DNA of 64,000 nucleotides from a virus, in IMG/VR virus record IMGVR_UViG_3300047564_003078, positions 1 through 64,000 of that record; one strand, given 5' to 3'. The translations under genes were made by a program, and so were the position numbers. The stretch's first letter is position 1. Each line of letters starts with the position of its first letter. The notes under the pieces are model-generated. The model searched no databases. It was given only the letters and a program-made list of their open reading frames with translations, and was not told where the DNA came from. This document shows positions 18,997 through 29,251 of the stretch, one piece after another.

Positions 18997-19025
18997 CAAA
19001 TAGCACCTTCGGGTGCTATTTTTTT
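18997..19025 (+). terminator. Rho-independent terminator
   Basis: AAATAGCACC, TTCG tetraloop, GGTGCTATTT, then T-run to 19025. Confidence 0.92.
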
Positions 19026-19034
19026 GACTAAATA
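19026..19034 (+). promoter_or_regulatory. Late box, leaderless gp17
   Basis: GACTAAATA directly after the terminator T-run; last base 5 nt before ATG 19040. No SD. Confidence 0.65.
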
Positions 19035-19039
19035 TTAAC

Positions 19040-20618
<1,579 letters not shown>

Positions 20619-20620
<2 letters not shown>

Positions 20621-20626
20621 TAAATA
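20619..20626 (+). promoter_or_regulatory. Late box overlapping gp17 stop, leaderless
   Basis: GATAAATA beginning inside the TGA stop of gp17, 4 nt before ATG 20631. Confidence 0.65.
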
Positions 20627-20630
20627 CAAT

Positions 20631-22367
20631 ATGAAAAATTTAAATAGTATAGCATCTGATCTTTTCAATAAAATTAGAGGACGTTTTCAGGACGTTACTA
20701 TAGGCAACGAGAATGGCCAAGTTACTAATGTACCTGAAGATGCACGTTATTTCGATTTTAGCTTTCAAAATAATGGCGTTGACTTGGGCAAGGTCAGTGT
20801 AAGCTTAGATGAAGACGAAGGCATTGTTTTAGTAGTTGGTAGAGACATTGTTCAAAATCAAACAGAAGATATACAAGATCGTTGGTTTAATTTTTTAAAA
20901 GAATTAAGAGTTTTTGCAAAAAAAAGATTGCTTAACTTTGATGTAAGAGATATTAACAAAAGTAATTTAAACAAAAGAGATTACGAATTTTTAGCAGCAA
21001 ATCGTACCGGAGAAAAAACCATGGCCGAAACAAAAATGTATGGCACAAATAAAACCAGTTTTCAAAAAATTGGTAATGCACGTTTGGTTATCAAACATCA
21101 AGCACCGATTAACATGGAAAGCACAAGTGGACGTACACAAAAAATTAATGCAATTTTTATAGAATCTCCAGCAGGCGAAAGATTCCGTTATCCATACAAG
21201 CATTTAAGTGGTGCAAGAGCAATGGCAATGCACGTAAGCGAAGGTGGTCATGCGTATGATGACTTTGGCAAATACATTTCAGGCCTCAGCGAAGAAATGA
21301 CAAAACTGCGTAAGTTCAATCAGTACATGAATCGCAGTGCTGTAATGGCAGAAGGCTTGAAAGATTATTCCGGTGTTGTTAAAGAACGTGTTGCTATTGT
21401 TAAAAAAGAAATTCAAAATCTCCAAAAACCATCATATTATGCAGAAGCGTTAGCAAGTTATGTTGTACCTATGGTAGAAGACGTACCTGAAGATGTTGCA
21501 GAAAATTGGATAGACCAACTTACTATTAAACAATTCAATGAAGAATTAAAAGATGTGTTTCCTTACATTTATAGTCTTGTAGGCGAAGCAACTAAGGCAA
21601 AAGAATTAGAGTTTGAAGACATTGTTGCAGAAGCAGAAAAGCAAAAAGGCGTCGATGGTAAGGCATGTTGGGACGGCTACAAGCGTATGGGCACCAAAAT
21701 GAAAGGTGGCAAGCGTGTAGATAACTGTGTACCAATTAAAAAAGAATCTCTCGAAGGCATGGTTGAAGCAGCCGTTGACCAATTAATGGGTCAGTTTGCT
21801 GAAGCTACAATCGAAGAAGGTTTAGGCAGTTTATTAAAAAATATTGCAGGCAGTTTAAGAAATGCATTTAAGCCAGGTGTCGCAATTACTCCAGGCAGTG
21901 TTAAACAAGCAGAATATATTTTACAAAAAGTATTGCAAGGTGGATTTGATAGTCTTAACAATAGAGAAAGACAATTCATGACCAATTTTAGTGATGCAAC
22001 ACTTAAAGGTCTACAAGCACAGGCTGCTGAAGGCGAAGATAAAATTTCCAAAGATAAGCCAACTGACATGGATGTACAAATAGGTCCAGACGGTTCGATT
22101 GGCAAGGCCGATGCAGAACCTGAAAAAGAACAAACTCCAATCGGAGAATATATCTTAAGTTATTTTGACAGAGAAACTGGTAAATTTCCAAAAGGCGAGA
22201 CAGCAGTATTAACTGCGGTGCAAAAAGAATACGGCGACGAATCTGTTAAACCTGCCGCCCAATTTATGAAACAAATAGAGACTGTAGTAGCTCAGAAAAA
22301 GGCCGAATCAATGGCTCAAAGCCGTTACCCAGAAACAGAGATGATTAAAAGATTAGCAGGGGTATAA
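20631..22367 (+). CDS. Conserved phage protein with CWDGYKR...NCVP motif
   Basis: 578 aa from ATG 20631; an in-frame ATG at 20580 lies inside gp17 and is rejected because the late box is 4 nt before 20631. The N-terminal 230 residues form a mixed alpha/beta domain with FDFSFQNNG and GRDIVQNQTEDIQDRWFNFL. Residues about 347-374 contain CWDGYKRMGTKM...VDNCVP, a Cys-bounded motif shared by several T4-like marine phage proteins of unknown role. The C-terminus has a helical EYILQKVLQGGF domain. Function unknown; possibly structural. Confidence 0.65.
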   Translation: MKNLNSIASDLFNKIRGRFQDVTIGNENGQVTNVPEDARYFDFSFQNNGVDLGKVSVSLDEDEGIVLVVGRDIVQNQTEDIQDRWFNFLKELRVFAKKRLLNFDVRDINKSNLNKRDYEFLAANRTGEKTMAETKMYGTNKTSFQKIGNARLVIKHQAPINMESTSGRTQKINAIFIESPAGERFRYPYKHLSGARAMAMHVSEGGHAYDDFGKYISGLSEEMTKLRKFNQYMNRSAVMAEGLKDYSGVVKERVAIVKKEIQNLQKPSYYAEALASYVVPMVEDVPEDVAENWIDQLTIKQFNEELKDVFPYIYSLVGEATKAKELEFEDIVAEAEKQKGVDGKACWDGYKRMGTKMKGGKRVDNCVPIKKESLEGMVEAAVDQLMGQFAEATIEEGLGSLLKNIAGSLRNAFKPGVAITPGSVKQAEYILQKVLQGGFDSLNNRERQFMTNFSDATLKGLQAQAAEGEDKISKDKPTDMDVQIGPDGSIGKADAEPEKEQTPIGEYILSYFDRETGKFPKGETAVLTAVQKEYGDESVKPAAQFMKQIETVVAQKKAESMAQSRYPETEMIKRLAGV

Positions 22368-22383
22368 CCCTGCTAATTCTTTT
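22352..22383 (+). terminator. Rho-independent terminator around stop codon
   Basis: ATTAGCAGGG / CCCTGCTAAT 10-bp stem with the TAA stop in the loop (22362-22367), followed by TCTTTT. Confidence 0.85.
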
Positions 22384-22420
22384 GGTAAACAAAACCATTG
22401 AATTATAAGCAAAAAAACGA

Positions 22421-22449
22421 TTGACAAGATAAATACATTTGTGTAGTAT
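22421..22449 (+). promoter_or_regulatory. gp32 promoter: sigma70-type with late box in the spacer
   Basis: TTGACA (22421-22426), 17 nt, TAGTAT (22444-22449). The spacer contains GATAAATA (22428-22435). Leader about 55 nt, then SD AGGAGG before ATG 22509. Confidence 0.75.
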
Positions 22450-22508
22450 GTAAGAGTGCTGCACATATTAGGCACAAAGCACATAGGCAATATATAGGAG
22501 GCATAACT

Positions 22509-23519
22509 ATGGCATCATTAGCAGAAATTAGAGCAAAGCTCAAAGAACAAGAAACACGTTCAACAGGTGGTTCTACAGGCGGCGGCGACAACGCAATTTA
22601 CCCATTTTGGAATATGAAAGAAGGCGATACAGCAACGATTCGCTTCTTGCCCGATGGCGACTCGTCAAACACTTTCTTTTGGAGAGAACGTTTGATGATT
22701 AAACTTCCTTTTGCTGGAGTAAAGGGTGAAACCGATAGTCGTCCAGTACAAGTGCAAGTTCCGTGCATGGAAATGTATGGAGAAAGCTGCCCTATTCTAG
22801 CAGACGTCCGCGGATGGTTTAAAGATCCTACTCTTGAAGATATGGGTAAAAAGTATTGGAAAAAGCGTAGCTATATTTTCCAAGGATTTGTGACAGACAA
22901 TCCGCTCAATGACGATACTAAACCAGAAAATCCAATTCGTAGATTTATCATTGGTCCTCAAATTTTCCAACTGATCAAAGCAGCACTTATGGATCCTGAT
23001 ATGGAAGAACTTCCTACTGATTATACAGCAGGTGTTGATTTCCGTCTTAGCAAAGGTTCTAAAGGTGGTTATGCAGACTACGGTGCTAGTAACTGGGCAC
23101 GTAGAGAGCGTCCGCTAAGTGATGCAGAAATGAAAGCAATCAATGATAACGGATTGTTTAGTCTTAATGATTTCCTTCCTAAAAAGCCCACTGACGTAGA
23201 ACTTAAAGTTCTTACTGAGATGTTTGAAGCTAGCGTCGACGGTGAAGCATATGATCCAGATCGCTGGAGCAATTACTTCCGTCCTGCAGGTATGGCAGCA
23301 CGTACAGGCGATCCAAATGTAGCAGCAAGTCCTCGTGCTACTGCTACAAGCCAAAGTGCTCCGTCGTATGAAGAGGATGACGACATTCCTTTTAAGTCAA
23401 CTGAGGAGGTCAAACAGGCCGCTGCTCCTGCTCCTCAAAAAGCAGCTATGCCGGAAGCAGGCGGAAGCGGTGCAATGGATATCCTTGCAAAAATCCGAGC
23501 ACGTCAAAACAACGGTTAA
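22509..23519 (+). CDS. 32: Single-stranded DNA-binding protein gp32
   Basis: 336 aa. The basic N-terminal segment (LAEIRAKLKEQETR) for cooperative binding is followed by the OB core with PFWNMKEGDTATIRFLPDGD and RRFIIGPQIFQLIKAA, then an acidic C-terminal tail (SYEEDDDIPF) that recruits replication partners. VPCMEMYGESCPI keeps two of the Cys of the T4 zinc site, but the full set is not obvious. An extra C-terminal DILAKIRARQ tail resembles the N-terminal basic segment. Very strong SD; early and late promoters overlap upstream. Confidence 0.95.
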   Translation: MASLAEIRAKLKEQETRSTGGSTGGGDNAIYPFWNMKEGDTATIRFLPDGDSSNTFFWRERLMIKLPFAGVKGETDSRPVQVQVPCMEMYGESCPILADVRGWFKDPTLEDMGKKYWKKRSYIFQGFVTDNPLNDDTKPENPIRRFIIGPQIFQLIKAALMDPDMEELPTDYTAGVDFRLSKGSKGGYADYGASNWARRERPLSDAEMKAINDNGLFSLNDFLPKKPTDVELKVLTEMFEASVDGEAYDPDRWSNYFRPAGMAARTGDPNVAASPRATATSQSAPSYEEDDDIPFKSTEEVKQAAAPAPQKAAMPEAGGSGAMDILAKIRARQNNG

Positions 23520-23529
23520 TCAAACAATT

Positions 23530-23558
23530 CTACAGGCTTGAACAAATCAAGCCTGTAG
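23530..23558 (+). terminator. Hairpin after gp32
   Basis: Perfect 12-bp stem CTACAGGCTTGA / TCAAGCCTGTAG with loop ACAAA; no T-run, so partial termination or 3' protection before the next gene. Confidence 0.65.
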
Positions 23559-23588
23559 ACTTTAAGGCTTAATTTAGGAGAAATATAA

Positions 23589-23777
23589 ATGGCAAAACTA
23601 AACAAAATTAAAAAAGTAGACGACTCGTTTACTGTACACATGTATGACAATGGATACATGATCGAAGTGCCAGGACGTGACAAAAACGATGACTGGGCAA
23701 CTGCAAAAATTCTTTGTAATACTATGGACGATTTGATTACTGTAATCAAAGAAGTATCGGAAATGGAGCGTAGCTAA
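23589..23777 (+). CDS. Small conserved protein between gp32 and uvsX
   Basis: 62 aa, charged (KLNKIKKVDDSFTVHMYDNG). SD TAGGAGAA. Its stop overlaps the uvsX start (TAATG), so it is translated together with the recombinase. Similar small proteins occupy this place in marine T4-like phages. Function unknown. Confidence 0.75.
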   Translation: MAKLNKIKKVDDSFTVHMYDNGYMIEVPGRDKNDDWATAKILCNTMDDLITVIKEVSEMERS

Positions 23778-24868
23778 TGGCATCCAAATCTTTTGATCCA
23801 AGTAAGTTTAGAAACAGTCTAACTAAATCTATTAAAGGTATGAGTGCAGGGTTTCACGATCCTACTGATTGGATCAGCACAGGTAACTATGCTCTTAATT
23901 ACTTGCTCAGCGGAGATTTCCGCAAAGGTATTCCACTGGGCAAAGTAAGTGTATTTGCAGGCGAAAGTGGTGCAGGAAAGAGTTATATCGTATCAGGTAA
24001 CATTGTTAAACACGCTCAAGAGCAAGGCATCTTTGTTGTTCTTATTGACAGCGAAAATGCTCTTGACGAAAGTTGGCTACAAGCACTCGGTGTTGAAACC
24101 AGCGAAGACAAACTGCTAAAACTAAACATGGCTATGGTCGACGACGTTGCAAAAACAATTTCGACGTTCATGGATGATTACAGAGCAATGGATGAAAAAG
24201 ATCGTCCAAAGGTATTGTTTGTCATTGACAGCCTAGGTATGCTGATGACTCCTACTGAAGTCAATCAGTTTGATGCAGGTGACATGAAGGGTGATATGGG
24301 TCGTAAGGCCAAAGCACTTAAAGCACTGGTTACTAATTGTGTTAACATGTTTGGTGCTCACAATGTAGGTATGGTTGTTACTAACCACACTTATGCAAGT
24401 CAAGACATGTTTGATCCTGATGACAAGATTTCGGGTGGTTCGGGCTTTGTGTATGCAAGTTCAATGGTTGTAGCTATGAAAAAGCTAAAACTAAAAGAAG
24501 ACGAAGACGGCAACAAAACTTCAACTGTACAAGGTATTAGAGCAGCTTGTAAAGTTATGAAAACACGTTATGCTAAACCGTTTGAAAGCGTACAGGTTAA
24601 GATTCCATATGAAACTGGCATGGATCCTTACAGCGGATTGTTTGATCTGTTTGAAGCAAAAGGCCTGCTAGAAAAGCAAGGCAACCGCTACAAGTATATC
24701 AGCAGCGAAGGCAACGAAACACTAGAATATCGTAAAAATTGGACAGGTGAATTACTCGAAATGATCATAGACGATCTACCAGCAAAAGAAGCACAAATGG
24801 TAAATATCGACAACACAGACGAAGAAGCTGTGATTGATCATAACGAGGAGTTCCATGCTGATGAATGA
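23777..24868 (+). CDS. uvsX: UvsX RecA-like recombinase
   Basis: 363 aa. Walker A GESGAGKS (about 66-73), Walker B KVLFVIDSLG, DNA-binding loops around GDMGRKAKALKALVTNC and ISGGSGFVYASS. Catalyses strand exchange on gp32-coated DNA for recombination-dependent replication. C-terminal acidic tail (NTDEEAVIDHNEEFH). In an operon with the 62-aa protein, a small acidic protein and the UvsY-like mediator. Confidence 0.95.
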   Translation: MASKSFDPSKFRNSLTKSIKGMSAGFHDPTDWISTGNYALNYLLSGDFRKGIPLGKVSVFAGESGAGKSYIVSGNIVKHAQEQGIFVVLIDSENALDESWLQALGVETSEDKLLKLNMAMVDDVAKTISTFMDDYRAMDEKDRPKVLFVIDSLGMLMTPTEVNQFDAGDMKGDMGRKAKALKALVTNCVNMFGAHNVGMVVTNHTYASQDMFDPDDKISGGSGFVYASSMVVAMKKLKLKEDEDGNKTSTVQGIRAACKVMKTRYAKPFESVQVKIPYETGMDPYSGLFDLFEAKGLLEKQGNRYKYISSEGNETLEYRKNWTGELLEMIIDDLPAKEAQMVNIDNTDEEAVIDHNEEFHADE

Positions 24869-25082
24869 AGAACAGATTGCCGATATTTGGATGATGTTCA
24901 AGTCTTATCTTGATAAAAAAAATCTAGACATTGCAGCCGAAAAGTTTGTTGACTTGATGGCAGACTATGGTGTTGATGATTTAATTTTTAAAGAGTTATT
25001 AGGAACAGACAAACATTTAGATTTAGCAATTACCTACTATCTAGATTTAGATAGCGATGTTGATGAAGACGAGGATGATTAA
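24855..25082 (+). CDS. Small acidic protein after uvsX
   Basis: 75 aa from ATG 24855, chosen because GAGGAG lies 4 nt upstream; it overlaps the uvsX end. Helical, ending in a run of Asp/Glu (LDSDVDEDEDD). A regulatory or recombination-accessory role is only suggested by the operon. Its stop overlaps the next start. Confidence 0.7.
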   Translation: MLMNEEQIADIWMMFKSYLDKKNLDIAAEKFVDLMADYGVDDLIFKELLGTDKHLDLAITYYLDLDSDVDEDEDD

Positions 25083-25537
25083 TGGGATGGTATAGTCGGG
25101 TTAGCCGAAATATCACAGAGATTCCAGCAGCAATACAACACTTTGAGGATGAACTAAATGTTGCTCGTAGTGAAGTAAAGATTAGCGGCAGTATTGAAAA
25201 AGCTGCCGCTAGTATGCCTGGTATTGTTGAACATAGATTCAACCAACTTCAAGAACTTGAAGCAATACTCGAATATCTCAATATTGAGTTAAGAAAACTT
25301 CGTAGTATTCATTTTAAAAAATATCTAGAAAACTATCAACGTGCATTAAGCAGTCGAGATGTTGAAAAATATGTTGACGGTGAACCAGATATTTGCGATT
25401 ACGAAAAAATTATCAACGAATTTGCATTGATTAGAAACAAGTGGCTAGGTGTTCTTAAAGCACTAGATCAAAAGCAATGGCAATTAACTAACATTGTAAA
25501 GTTGCGAGTTGCAGGAATGGAAGATGCAACCTTATAA
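25082..25537 (+). CDS. UvsY-like recombination mediator
   Basis: 151 aa. All-helical, with RFNQLQELEAILEYLNIEL, RKLRSIHFKKYLENYQRALS and a C-terminal WQLTNIVKLRVAGMED. The size and the end resemble T4 UvsY (IKHIQDMRAFEAG), which loads UvsX onto gp32-covered DNA; the position right after uvsX agrees. Sequence similarity to T4 UvsY is weak by eye, so the assignment is moderate. Confidence 0.6.
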   Translation: MGWYSRVSRNITEIPAAIQHFEDELNVARSEVKISGSIEKAAASMPGIVEHRFNQLQELEAILEYLNIELRKLRSIHFKKYLENYQRALSSRDVEKYVDGEPDICDYEKIINEFALIRNKWLGVLKALDQKQWQLTNIVKLRVAGMEDATL

Positions 25538-26165
25538 TATTTTAATCGGATGTGATCAAAAATACTTTGACGATTGGGGCATTACTTTATTAGAAAGTTT
25601 AAAAAAATACGCTCCATTTATTTCTTTACATTGTCATATTGTAAATCCAACTAAAAATAATGTTTTAGAAGGTGTAAATATTACAAATGAATCAATTAAC
25701 TTTATTAGTAAAGAATCAAAAATTTCTTATTTGCAAGCAGTTAGATTTTTAGTTGTTGCTAACAACTTTTTGTTAGAAGAAAACGTTGTAGTTATTGATG
25801 CTGATACTATTTGTACAAAATTAATTACAGAAAAGGATTTTAAAAAACTTTTTAAAGAACAATATGTATTATCTCATAAAAAAGATAACAGATGGCTTGC
25901 AGGCTTTGTAACTTTTACAAATAATAATTTTAGATACGATTTTGCAAATTATCTCAAAAGAATACCAATAGAGGAATGGAAATGGGGACGGGATCAAGAA
26001 ATATTAAAAGAACTGTCCGTTCAATATAATTTTATACAGCTTCCTTTAGAATGGATGGCAATAGGAAAAAATAAAAAAAATAGTTATTTTTTAACTCTCA
26101 AGGGTGATCAAAAAGAAACAGATAAGTATCTTAAAGAATACAACAAATATAAGGTGCAAGAATGA
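25524..26165 (+). CDS. GT-A-type glycosyltransferase
   Basis: 213 aa from ATG 25524 (an in-frame TTG at 25509 is less likely). VVVIDADTICTK is the DxD motif after a GT8-like start NILIGCDQKYFDDWGITLL. First gene of the glycan block: its start overlaps uvsY-like and its stop overlaps the FkbM gene (ATGA). Markedly A/T-rich with Lys/Asn-rich protein compared with its uvs neighbours. Confidence 0.75.
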   Translation: MQPYNILIGCDQKYFDDWGITLLESLKKYAPFISLHCHIVNPTKNNVLEGVNITNESINFISKESKISYLQAVRFLVVANNFLLEENVVVIDADTICTKLITEKDFKKLFKEQYVLSHKKDNRWLAGFVTFTNNNFRYDFANYLKRIPIEEWKWGRDQEILKELSVQYNFIQLPLEWMAIGKNKKNSYFLTLKGDQKETDKYLKEYNKYKVQE

Positions 26166-26788
26166 AAAAAGTTTATAATTATTGGATGCCTGACACTGAT
26201 ACACATTTTGAAAGATTAATTACAAAACGTATTAGTCAAGGCGGTCCTGCCGAATATCAAGACCTTGTTAGAGAAGAGTCATACAAGTATGTAACTGATT
26301 TTGAAGTATGTATTGATGTAGGTGCAAACGTTGGACTATTTACTGTTCCGTTATCTAAGAAATTTAAAAAAATTATCGCATTTGAACCAGTCGATCAAGT
26401 ATACGAGTGTTTAGAAAGAAACACACAAGGCCTAAATGTAGAACTGTATAAATGTGCATTAGGAAATATCAATAGTACCGTTGACATCGAAATTAATAAT
26501 GAAAATACAGGTATGAGTTTTGTTAAAGATAATTCAATAGGCAACGGTAGTATTCAAATAAAACGGTTAGATGATTTAAATTTACCCAAGTTTGGCCTTC
26601 TTAAAATTGATTGCGAACGCTACGAATTAGAAGTACTAAAGGGCGGTATTGAAACTATTTTAAAATACAAACCTATCATTGTTGTTGAGCAACATTCTGA
26701 TACAGAGTATTGTGCAGGCACTTATTTAAAAAGCCAAGGTGCAAAAGAAATTACCAATGTCAGAAAAGACTACATATTTGGCTGGTAA
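26162..26788 (+). CDS. FkbM-family methyltransferase
   Basis: 208 aa. SAM-binding motif I VCIDVGANVGLFT, motif II FEPVDQVYECLERN, and the FkbM signature LLKIDCERYELEVLKGG. Usually O-methylates sugars on glycans. Coupled to the preceding glycosyltransferase by an ATGA overlap. Confidence 0.85.
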   Translation: MKKVYNYWMPDTDTHFERLITKRISQGGPAEYQDLVREESYKYVTDFEVCIDVGANVGLFTVPLSKKFKKIIAFEPVDQVYECLERNTQGLNVELYKCALGNINSTVDIEINNENTGMSFVKDNSIGNGSIQIKRLDDLNLPKFGLLKIDCERYELEVLKGGIETILKYKPIIVVEQHSDTEYCAGTYLKSQGAKEITNVRKDYIFGW

Positions 26789-26790
26789 CT

Positions 26791-26798
26791 ATTAAATA
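26791..26798 (+). promoter_or_regulatory. Late box, leaderless
   Basis: ATTAAATA, 5 nt before ATG 26804. Confidence 0.6.
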
Positions 26799-26803
26799 AC
26801 TTT

Positions 26804-27577
26804 ATGAAAACAATAGTATTAGTTTCAGGCGGCTTTGACCCTTTACACAGCGGACATGTTTCTTATTTTGAAGAAGCTAAAAAATTAGGTGACGAACTAT
26901 GGGTTGGTGTAAATTCTGACGCATGGTTAGTTAGAAAAAAAGGCAGACCATTTATGCCTTTTGCAGAGAGAACAAACATTATTCGAAATCTTAGAATGGT
27001 TGATCAAGTTTTAGGTTTTGAAGATGATGAAATCGGCAGCAGTAATCATTGTATAGAAAAAATTCTTGAGTTAACAGGAATGGACACAAAGATAATTGTA
27101 GCCAATGGCGGCGACAGAAATCCAGGAAATATACCTGAAGTAATCAAATACGGAAATCATCCAAGGGTAGAATTTGCATGGAGCGTAGGCGGCGATGACA
27201 AAAAGAATTCTAGTAGTTGGATTCTAGAAGAATGGAAAAATCCAAAGACAGTGCGTAACTGGGGTTGGTATAGAGTGCTCGACGACAAGCCGGGCTATAA
27301 AGTAAAAGAACTAGTTATCGAACCTGGAAAGAGTCTTTCAATGCAAAGACATTTTTTAAGATCTGAACACTGGTATGTTCTTAAAGGCAAATGCGTTTTA
27401 GAAACAGAATACAATAATATCGGTCAAAAAATTACATTGTCAGAATTAAATTCGGGCTACATAATAGAAAATAAAGTATGGCACAAGGCCTATAATTGCA
27501 CAGATGAATTATGTCACATTTTAGAAGTGCAATACGGCGAAGAATGTGTGGAGAGTGATATTGAACGTAGAAGTTAA
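26804..27577 (+). CDS. Cytidylyltransferase-cupin fusion (sugar nucleotide synthesis)
   Basis: 257 aa. Residues 1-135 are a TagD/RfaE-type nucleotidyltransferase: VSGGFDPLHSGHVSYFEEAK contains the HxGH motif, and FAERTNIIRNLRMVDQV follows. Residues about 145-257 are a cupin like the C-terminus of type II phosphomannose isomerase (WGWYRVLDD, MQRHFLRSEHWYVLKG, YGEECVESDIERR). It would activate a phospho-sugar with CTP and isomerise or bind a sugar phosphate. Late box close to the ATG. Confidence 0.85.
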   Translation: MKTIVLVSGGFDPLHSGHVSYFEEAKKLGDELWVGVNSDAWLVRKKGRPFMPFAERTNIIRNLRMVDQVLGFEDDEIGSSNHCIEKILELTGMDTKIIVANGGDRNPGNIPEVIKYGNHPRVEFAWSVGGDDKKNSSSWILEEWKNPKTVRNWGWYRVLDDKPGYKVKELVIEPGKSLSMQRHFLRSEHWYVLKGKCVLETEYNNIGQKITLSELNSGYIIENKVWHKAYNCTDELCHILEVQYGEECVESDIERRS

Positions 27578-28301
27578 TCCGTTAAGAGTTTACATAGGTT
27601 GGGACAGCAGAGAAGATATTGCATATCAAGTTGCTAAGTTAAGTATAGAAAATCTTGCAAGTGTTCCAGTTGAAGTTATTCCATTAAAGCAAAAGGTACT
27701 TAGAAAAGACGGATTGTATTGGAGAGATGTAGATGCTCTTGCTGCAACCGAATTTACCTTTACTAGATTTTTAATTCCAGAATTGAACAACTTTGACGGA
27801 TGGGCATTGTTTATCGATTGTGATTTTGTATTTCTTGACGATGTAAAAAATATATTTGATCAAGCCGACGACAAATACGCCATCATGTGTGCCCAGCACG
27901 ATTACACACCCGATGAGGGTGTTAAGATGGATGGACAGAAACAAACTCAATATCCAAGAAAAAATTGGTCAAGCATGATGCTTATAAACTGCGGGCATCC
28001 TAGTAATAAACAGGTTACAAAGGATTTTGTAAATGATCCTCATAAAACCGGTGCCTTTTTGCACAGATTTAGTTGGCTCGACAATGAAGAAATTGGAAAA
28101 CTAAGCCACGAATACAATTGGCTAGTAGGATGGTATAAAGAACCCAAAGACGGATCACCAAAAGCATTGCATTATACAGAAGGCGGCCCGTGGTTTAAAC
28201 AATACGAAAACTGCGAATATGCTAACGAATGGTATCGTGTTGAAAGACTATACTTAAGAAACGAATTAGAAGTTCAAAAAAAAAATTTACAAAAGAGCTA
28301 G
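27546..28301 (+). CDS. GT-A glycosyltransferase, candidate 5' half of a frameshifted fusion
   Basis: 251 aa. VYIGWDSREDIAYQVAKLSI and LFIDCDFVFLDD (DxD) mark a GT-A enzyme of the glycogenin-like type common in phages. Start uncertain: GTG 27546 as given, or TTG 27561 which has GGAGA 6 nt upstream. Near the 3' end an A10 run (28276-28285) precedes an early TAG; the -1 frame stays open through the next 140 nt into the following gene, with coding-like sequence. Confidence 0.75.
   Translation: MWRVILNVEVNPLRVYIGWDSREDIAYQVAKLSIENLASVPVEVIPLKQKVLRKDGLYWRDVDALAATEFTFTRFLIPELNNFDGWALFIDCDFVFLDDVKNIFDQADDKYAIMCAQHDYTPDEGVKMDGQKQTQYPRKNWSSMMLINCGHPSNKQVTKDFVNDPHKTGAFLHRFSWLDNEEIGKLSHEYNWLVGWYKEPKDGSPKALHYTEGGPWFKQYENCEYANEWYRVERLYLRNELEVQKKNLQKS
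28276..28285 (+). other. A10 homopolymer, candidate -1 frameshift site
   Basis: Ten A residues followed by TTT. In the GT frame it reads CAA AAA AAA AAT; slipping back one base gives AAA TTT and opens the frame of the downstream gene (frame 2) as far as its stop at 29251. Confidence 0.5.
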
Positions 28302-28438
28302 ACAGACCCAAGTCGATTGACGATTTAACATTTACAAAAACTGTTAAGTCTATTTTAAAGTCATACTTAAATACGTTAATTGATCCTGAACATGAGATTT
28401 ATGACAACACAGAATTAAAAAAAGAGGTTGATACGTTT

Positions 28439-29251
28439 ATGGGAATAAAAGTTGCAGCAATTGCATCCGACGGATTTAACTACGAAGTCAAGGGATTGCA
28501 ATATGATCCTTATCTCCAATCATTTATATTGGGTTCGGGCGGACGTATATGTAATTTTGAATTAAAAAAAGGCACCGGCAACACCCTGGTAATTCGTGGA
28601 CTAGGCGGACGTGGCCAGAAAGCTATAAAATATTGTTTAGAAAATAAAATAGATTTTTATGCTGTTGATTCAGGATATATTCAACCTAATACAAAAAAAG
28701 ACTATCATCGTATTACTAAAAATGCATTACAAAACTTAGGACCTATAAAAGACAGAGATCTTGATAGACTAAGAAAGTTAAACTGGAAATACAAAAATAG
28801 AACTAGACAGACTGGTAGTAAAATTTTAATATGTCCGCCGTCTGACAAAGTAATGAAGTTTTATGAAAAAGATCTTGACGTTTGGTTAAAGGAAACTATT
28901 GATACAATTAAGACATATACTGATCGTCCAATTGAAGTTAGACTCAAACCTGATCGGTCTGAAAGAGTTACAACGAATACAATTTGGAATGCATTAGATG
29001 ATGCATATTGCTTGGTTACGTTTAACAGCATTGCAGCAACCGAAGCATTACTTTACAGTGTACCGGCTATAACACTAGCACCAAACGCTGCTTCTGTATT
29101 GTGTAATACCGAACTTAAACAGATCAATAGTTTATATTTGCCCACCAAAGAAGAAACTGTTAGATTTGCAGCACACTTGTCTTATTGTCAGTTTACTGCT
29201 ACCGAAATGCAAAACGGATTTGCATGGAGCATACTAAATGAAGATAGTTAG
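28439..29251 (+). CDS. GT-B-like phage glycan protein (family A), possibly C-terminal half of a fusion
   Basis: 270 aa from ATG 28439, but its frame is open upstream to the A10 run (residues ELDRPKSIDDLTFTKTVKS and onward). Segments ILICPPSDKVMKFY, ETIDTIKTYTDRPIEVRLKP and AYCLVTFNSIAATEALLYSV resemble GT-B-fold capsule/teichoic-type transferases. Paralogous to 60919-61701, with the same AHLSYxQF...GxAW end. No good SD before 28439, which favours the fusion. Substrate unknown. Confidence 0.65.
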   Translation: MGIKVAAIASDGFNYEVKGLQYDPYLQSFILGSGGRICNFELKKGTGNTLVIRGLGGRGQKAIKYCLENKIDFYAVDSGYIQPNTKKDYHRITKNALQNLGPIKDRDLDRLRKLNWKYKNRTRQTGSKILICPPSDKVMKFYEKDLDVWLKETIDTIKTYTDRPIEVRLKPDRSERVTTNTIWNALDDAYCLVTFNSIAATEALLYSVPAITLAPNAASVLCNTELKQINSLYLPTKEETVRFAAHLSYCQFTATEMQNGFAWSILNEDS

